DNA of 64,000 bases. It comes from Nostoc sp. B(2019) (GTDB lineage Bacteria; Cyanobacteriota; Cyanobacteriia; Cyanobacteriales; Nostocaceae). The translations under genes were made by a program, and so were the position numbers. Positions 60,116 through 64,000 of the stretch are shown piece after piece. The notes beneath the pieces are model-generated. The model searched no databases and was not told the origin of the DNA. It worked only from the letters and a program-made list of their open reading frames with translations. Numbering within the stretch: position 1 is the stretch's first letter; each line of letters opens with the position of its first letter. The stretch covers positions 46,931-110,930 of the forward strand of contig NZ_WVID01000022.1 in the NCBI RefSeq assembly GCF_010091925.1, given 5' to 3'.

Positions 60116-62098
60116 ATGAAGCAAAAAATACATTCAGAATCTTCCAGTTGTTGCGGATGTGAACATGATCATGATGAGAATCGTAACCATGTCCATAATC
60201 ATAATCATGATGAGAATCATAATCACGATCATAATGGAGAATTCAATCTAAAAAATGAGGTAATTCCTCTAGTTGTGATTTTAAGTTTATATTTACCTGG
60301 TGTAATTTTTGAATACCAATTACACAATACACTCTATTCTATAGGTGAATATTTGCTTTTTATTCCTGCCTATCTTTTGAGTGGATGGAGTGTTTTAAAA
60401 ACGGCTGGACGCAATATACTTCGAGGCAGAGTATTTGATGAAACATTTTTGATGACTGTAGCTACATTAGGGGCGATCGCAATTCATAAATTACCCGAAG
60501 CTGTTGGAGTAATGCTATTTTACAAAATTGGCGAATTATTCCAAGATATTGCCGTCAGTCGTTCCCGTAATTCCATCAAAGCACTTTTAGAAGTACGTCC
60601 AGACTATGCCAATATCCAAATAGAGGGAGAACTGAAGAAAGTATCACCAGAAACAGTAAATATTGGGGATATTATCATCGTTAAACCAGGTGAAAAGATT
60701 CCCTTAGATGGTGAAATTATAGAAGGTAAGTCACAAGTTGATACATCTGCATTAACTGGAGAATCTGTACCGCGAACGGTAAGGTTAGGAGAAACAGTGT
60801 TAGCTGGAATGCTTAACAAAATGGGTGTCTTGACAATTCAAGTAACAAAACTTTTTGATGAGTCTTCCATTGCCAAGATTTTAGACTTAGTGCAAAATGC
60901 CAAAAGCAAAAAAGCAGAAACAGAGAAGTTTATTACTAAGTTTGCTCGATATTATACACCAATAGTAGTTTTTGCATCTCTAGCAGTTGCAATCTTACCT
61001 CCTTTATTCATTCCTGGAGCAACCTCTTCAGAATGGGTTTATCGTGCTTTGATTCTATTAGTTATTTCCTGCCCATGTGGATTAGTAATCAGTATCCCAT
61101 TGGGTTACTTTGGGGGGATTGGAGGTGCGGCTAAACGTGGAATTTTTGTGAAAGGTTCTACTTTTTTAGATGCTTTAAATGCAGTCACAACAGTTGCTTT
61201 TGACAAAACTGGAACATTGACAAAGGGAGTATTTAAAGTAGTACAGATTATGCCAATAAATGGTTTTAGTGAGTCAAGCTTGCTGCAATTAGCTGCCAAA
61301 GTTGAGTTACATTCTAATCATCCCATTGCTCAATCTATCCGCGATGCTTATGGTGAAAATATCGAAGTATCCGAAGTAAGAGATTATGAAGAAATTGCAG
61401 GTTATGGAATCAGAGCTAAAGTAGAAAATCAGGTAGTTCTGGCGGGAAGCGATCGCCTATTACATAAAGAGAAGATTGCTCATGATAACTGCCAGATAGA
61501 AGGAACAGTTGTTCATTTAGCAGTTGATCATATTTATGCTGGATATATTGTTGTTGCCGATGAGTTAAAGGAAGACGCTAAGCAAGCTATTCAAGCACTC
61601 AAGCAAATGGGTGTAGAGAAAACAGTAATGTTAACCGGAGATAATCAGGCGATCGCTTCCCGTATTGCTCAACAGATTGGCATAGATTCCTATCAAGCAG
61701 AGTTATTACCAGAAGAAAAAGTCAACGCCATTGAGAAGATAATCAGCACAACCAGAAAGCATGGCAAAGTCGCTTTTATTGGGGATGGCATTAATGATGC
61801 GCCAGTGATTGCTAGAGCCGATATTGGTATGGCAATGGGTGGGTTAGGTTCAGATGCGGCAATCGAAACTGCTGATGTTGTGATCATGACTGATGCACCG
61901 TCAAAAGTAGCCGAGGCAATACAAATTGCGAGAAAAACACATAAAATTGTTTGGCAAAATATCGGTTTTGCTTTGGTAATCAAAGGTGTATTTATTGGAT
62001 TGGGTATTTTAGGTGTGGCGACAATGTGGGAAGCTGTTTTTGCTGATGTTGGCGTAGCTTTGCTAGCAATTTTTAACGCAACTAGGGTAATGAAATAA
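60116..62098 (+). CDS. Heavy-metal P1B-type ATPase (Zn/Cd/Pb class)
   Basis: This 660-residue pump exports metal ions from the cytoplasm. The N-terminal 42 residues lack the HMA domain and instead have SSCCGCEHDHDEN and repeats of NHNHDENHNHDHN, a likely metal-binding tail. The core motifs are TGES (ALTGESVPR), the metal-transport CPC in SCPCGLVISIPLGYFGG, DKTGTLTKGVF, HSNHPIAQ and GDGINDAPV. The CPC with the GYFGGIGG context and the His tail favour Zn2+ (also Cd2+/Pb2+) over Cu+. No metal sensor gene is adjacent. The start is ATG at 60116. Confidence 0.92.
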   Translation: MKQKIHSESSSCCGCEHDHDENRNHVHNHNHDENHNHDHNGEFNLKNEVIPLVVILSLYLPGVIFEYQLHNTLYSIGEYLLFIPAYLLSGWSVLKTAGRNILRGRVFDETFLMTVATLGAIAIHKLPEAVGVMLFYKIGELFQDIAVSRSRNSIKALLEVRPDYANIQIEGELKKVSPETVNIGDIIIVKPGEKIPLDGEIIEGKSQVDTSALTGESVPRTVRLGETVLAGMLNKMGVLTIQVTKLFDESSIAKILDLVQNAKSKKAETEKFITKFARYYTPIVVFASLAVAILPPLFIPGATSSEWVYRALILLVISCPCGLVISIPLGYFGGIGGAAKRGIFVKGSTFLDALNAVTTVAFDKTGTLTKGVFKVVQIMPINGFSESSLLQLAAKVELHSNHPIAQSIRDAYGENIEVSEVRDYEEIAGYGIRAKVENQVVLAGSDRLLHKEKIAHDNCQIEGTVVHLAVDHIYAGYIVVADELKEDAKQAIQALKQMGVEKTVMLTGDNQAIASRIAQQIGIDSYQAELLPEEKVNAIEKIISTTRKHGKVAFIGDGINDAPVIARADIGMAMGGLGSDAAIETADVVIMTDAPSKVAEAIQIARKTHKIVWQNIGFALVIKGVFIGLGILGVATMWEAVFADVGVALLAIFNATRVMK

Positions 62099-62121
62099 TT
62101 AGAGATGTTGGATTGCAATCT

Positions 62122-62150
62122 GTAGAGACGTTGCAATGCAACGTCTCTAC
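62122..62150. repeat. GTAGAGACG palindrome
   Basis: GTAGAGACGTTGCA and TGCAACGTCTCTAC pair perfectly around one base, just after the ATPase gene; best-kept member of the family also seen at 8656, 30173 and 50415. Confidence 0.85.
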
Positions 62151-62240
62151 TTGATATTGGTTACATAAATTGCAACAATGCCAGCTTTAATTTTTTTCTC
62201 GGCGATACTTAGGTTAACTTCATCCATCTAAGGATAGATT

Positions 62241-63146
62241 ATGCACGCCTCAACTCAATTACCAGGCAAATCAGCTTTATTTGTGAGTGCGCTACTAGGA
62301 GGGGTAATTTTTACTAGTTGTGCTTCTGCTCCCCAACCGTCAAATCAGGCATTGCCTCCAATTGCAGCTGAGCAAGCTGCATCAACAACTAGGAATACCG
62401 CTCAAAAAGCTGAAGCTGCACCGATACCTCGTGCGCGTCCCCAACTGATCAAAAAGGCAGCGATGACTTTGATTGTCAACTCTGTAGATAAGAGTATTGA
62501 TGCTGTCTCGCAAATTATCAATAAGCAACAAGGGGACTTAATTGGACTAAAAGAACAACAGCCTACAAAAGAAAGCACGCGTCATACTGCATTAATACAA
62601 ATACGAATACCGCAAAATTTATTAGAACCTACCTTAGATGAATTTGCTAAATTGGGCACATTAAATAATCGCAATATCACTGCTGAAGATGTAGGCGATC
62701 GCTTAGTGGATTTACAAGCCAGGTTAACTAATCTACGAAAGACTGAAGCCAATTTGCAAAAAATTATGGATCGAGCCGGTTCTGTAAAAGATGTGTTAAA
62801 TGTCGCTCAAGAACTTAGTAACATCCGGCAATCCATAGAGCAAATTGATGCCCAACTGAAAAACCTACAAAATCAAGTTGCTTATGCCACTATTACACTG
62901 AACTTAGAAGTAGCTATTTCTAGCACTAGCCCACAGCGTGCATTAGGGGAGCAAATTCAGGAAACTTGGAACAACTCTACCCACTCCTTTAGTGCATTTA
63001 CAGTTCGCTTACTTAAATTAGGTATTTGGTTAATCGTTTACAGTCCCTATCTATTGATTTTGGCTGCTGGTGTCTATGGCTTAACCCGTTGGCGGCGTCA
63101 TTCACCACGTTTGACACAAACATCAGAATCAGCTAATTCTGATTAG
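62241..63146 (+). CDS. DUF4349 lipoprotein
   Basis: This 301-residue protein has a signal ending in the lipobox FTSC (near residue 27), a Pro/Ala-rich linker, and the DUF4349 domain: KKAAMTLIVNSVDKSIDAVS, NITAEDVGDRLVDLQARLTN, LRKTEANLQKIM and the coiled coil QELSNIRQSIEQIDAQLKNLQ. A C-terminal membrane helix (IWLIVYSPYLLILAAGVYGL) precedes a basic tail. The function is unknown; it may sense or brace the envelope. Confidence 0.85.
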   Translation: MHASTQLPGKSALFVSALLGGVIFTSCASAPQPSNQALPPIAAEQAASTTRNTAQKAEAAPIPRARPQLIKKAAMTLIVNSVDKSIDAVSQIINKQQGDLIGLKEQQPTKESTRHTALIQIRIPQNLLEPTLDEFAKLGTLNNRNITAEDVGDRLVDLQARLTNLRKTEANLQKIMDRAGSVKDVLNVAQELSNIRQSIEQIDAQLKNLQNQVAYATITLNLEVAISSTSPQRALGEQIQETWNNSTHSFSAFTVRLLKLGIWLIVYSPYLLILAAGVYGLTRWRRHSPRLTQTSESANSD

Positions 63147-63290
63147 AACACAGTAAGACTGCCAAGCTTTGGGTGTTTATACAGCTAGCGATGGCGTATC
63201 CGCCCGCAGTATGCGATCGCTAGAGAATTATACTGGCTTTTTACCATCTACACTATATGGATAGACTTGCTGTCAAGAAAGCACAATAAC

Positions 63291-64000
63291 ATGGCTGAGT
63301 CTCATAAATTCCAGCTTGATAGGAAAGATAAACCAACAGAACTACTCTTTTGTTTGTTTACTTCCATCCTCCTGCATTTTATTCTGTTTATTGTTGGCAA
63401 TTATTGGCTGAAATCTGTCGCATCTGAGCAAAAGCGAGCGTTTTCTCAAGCAATTCCCATTGAGTACGTTGAAGTTCCTCCAGATGAAACTAAGACGCCG
63501 AAAGAAACCTCAAAACGGGCTGCCAATAATTCTGTTGGAAAAGGGCAAGTTTCAAGACCCAATAACTTAAATGCTCCCAAGCCAGTAAAGGCATCCCCAC
63601 CAAAATTGACCCGCTCCACGCCACTAGCATCAAGTTCTACACCAACGGTAGTTACTCCTGCAACTACTCCAGCCAAAATTCAACCTCGAAAACTTGCGGT
63701 TGCTCCTACCACCACACCACCAGCGCCAAGTCCTGCAACTACTCCAGCCAAAATTCAACCTCGAAAACTCGCAGTTGCTCCTACCACCACACCACCAGCG
63801 CCAAGTCCTGCAACTACTCCAGCCAAAATTCAACCTCGAAAACTCGCAGTTGCTCCTACCACCACACCACCAGCGCCAAGTCCTGCAATTACACCAGCCA
63901 AAATTCAACCTCGAAAACTCGCAGTTGCTCCTACCACCACACCACCAGCGCCAAGTCCTGCAACTACTCCAGCCAAAATTCAACCTCGAAAACTCGCAGT
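63291..64000 (+). CDS. TonB-like protein with Pro/Thr/Ala repeats (3' part outside window)
   Basis: The visible 236 codons begin MAESHKFQLDRKDKPTELLF, with one membrane helix near residues 18-42 (FCLFTSILLHFILFIVGNYW), the SxxxH-like start of TonB proteins. Then come IEYVEVPPDE and a long Pro/Thr/Lys-rich rod. From residue 125 onward the rod is 25-residue repeats (TTPAKIQPRKLAVAPTTTPP then APSPA). TonB carries energy from the inner to the outer membrane; the rod spans the periplasm. The C-terminal TonB domain is not visible, so the call rests on the N-terminal layout. Confidence 0.75.
   Translation, partial: MAESHKFQLDRKDKPTELLFCLFTSILLHFILFIVGNYWLKSVASEQKRAFSQAIPIEYVEVPPDETKTPKETSKRAANNSVGKGQVSRPNNLNAPKPVKASPPKLTRSTPLASSSTPTVVTPATTPAKIQPRKLAVAPTTTPPAPSPATTPAKIQPRKLAVAPTTTPPAPSPATTPAKIQPRKLAVAPTTTPPAPSPAITPAKIQPRKLAVAPTTTPPAPSPATTPAKIQPRKLA
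63663..64000 (+). repeat. 75-bp tandem repeats (four and a half units)
   Basis: Units begin at 63663, 63738, 63813, 63888 and 63963 and are nearly identical; the unit at 63888 has ATTACACC in place of ACTACTCC. They code 25 residues each and run off the window. Confidence 0.92.

Noticed and set aside
63446..63983. Long minus-strand frames rich in Cys and Trp at the window end
   Set aside because: They are antisense readings of the 75-bp TonB-like repeat; the plus frame has the start, membrane helix and TonB-like layout.
1..64000. tRNA, rRNA and tmRNA genes
   Set aside because: Spacers were scanned by eye for T-loop (GGTTCGAATC-like) and CCA-adjacent acceptor patterns and none was convincing; a covariance-model scan could overturn this.

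Overview
The window is chromosomal DNA of a filamentous, heterocyst-type (Nostoc/Anabaena-like) cyanobacterium. The evidence is the frequent GCGATCGC (HIP1) octamers, the heptamer tandem repeats and short palindromic repeats between genes, and the gene content: an NDH-1MS CO2-uptake operon, psbY, CP12, pipX-pipY, sepF, the phytol kinase and tRNA methyltransferase pair, and a type IV pilus pilMNOQ operon. About 60 protein genes can be supported, including two (psbY and a 59-residue membrane protein) shorter than usual gene-calling limits.

Layout. 1-2.5 kb: a partial spore-photoproduct-lyase-like radical SAM gene, a small acidic protein, and a double-glycine leader peptide gene whose core is a Trp/His/Tyr/Gly heptapeptide repeat. 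2.5-8.4 kb (minus strand): ndhF3, a Tat-type beta-carbonic anhydrase, ndhD3 and a CO2-hydration protein gene, one inorganic-carbon uptake operon. 8.7-12.3 kb: an accessory patch with a small membrane protein gene and two decayed copies, an antitoxin-like gene, a Uma2 nuclease gene and a membrane pentapeptide-repeat protein. 12.3-18.6 kb: a decaying second copy of prfB, a MITE, true prfB with its programmed frameshift, DUF3285, ybeY, dgkA, rpsU, a hypothetical gene, trpG and a degenerate metallo-beta-lactamase-fold gene. 18.8-26.2 kb (minus): a seven-repeat VCBS protein, map, a cupredoxin, a double M16 peptidase, a VOC protein and a zinc-ribbon protein. 26.3-35.6 kb: gamma-carbonic anhydrase, psbY, folC, an orphan sugar-binding lipoprotein and pilMNOQ. 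35.7-37.6 kb: antitoxin/toxin-like and Uma2 genes. 38-46 kb: HU, cobD-like, an FAD oxidoreductase, phytol kinase, trmB, a phosphoesterase, a FIST protein and CP12. 46.7-50.2 kb: two conserved hypotheticals, a tnpB-only insertion sequence and a second phosphoesterase. 50.4-59.3 kb: der, an EcfT-like permease, pipX-pipY, sepF, proC and a Ski2-like helicase. 59.5-64 kb: a secreted Cys-rich protein, a Zn/Cd-type P-ATPase, a DUF4349 lipoprotein and a TonB-like protein with 75-bp tandem repeats that runs off the window.

The best leads are: the Tat-targeted carbonic anhydrase placed inside the NDH-1MS operon; the double-glycine WGYHGKP-repeat peptide; the prfB paralogue that keeps the frameshift site but has lost both the SPF and GGQ motifs; and dispersed repeats that have become part of coding sequences. 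One 36-bp repeat occurs almost unchanged between the carbonic anhydrase gene and ndhD3 and inside the cobD-like reading frame. All functional calls are from reading the sequence; no database search was run.
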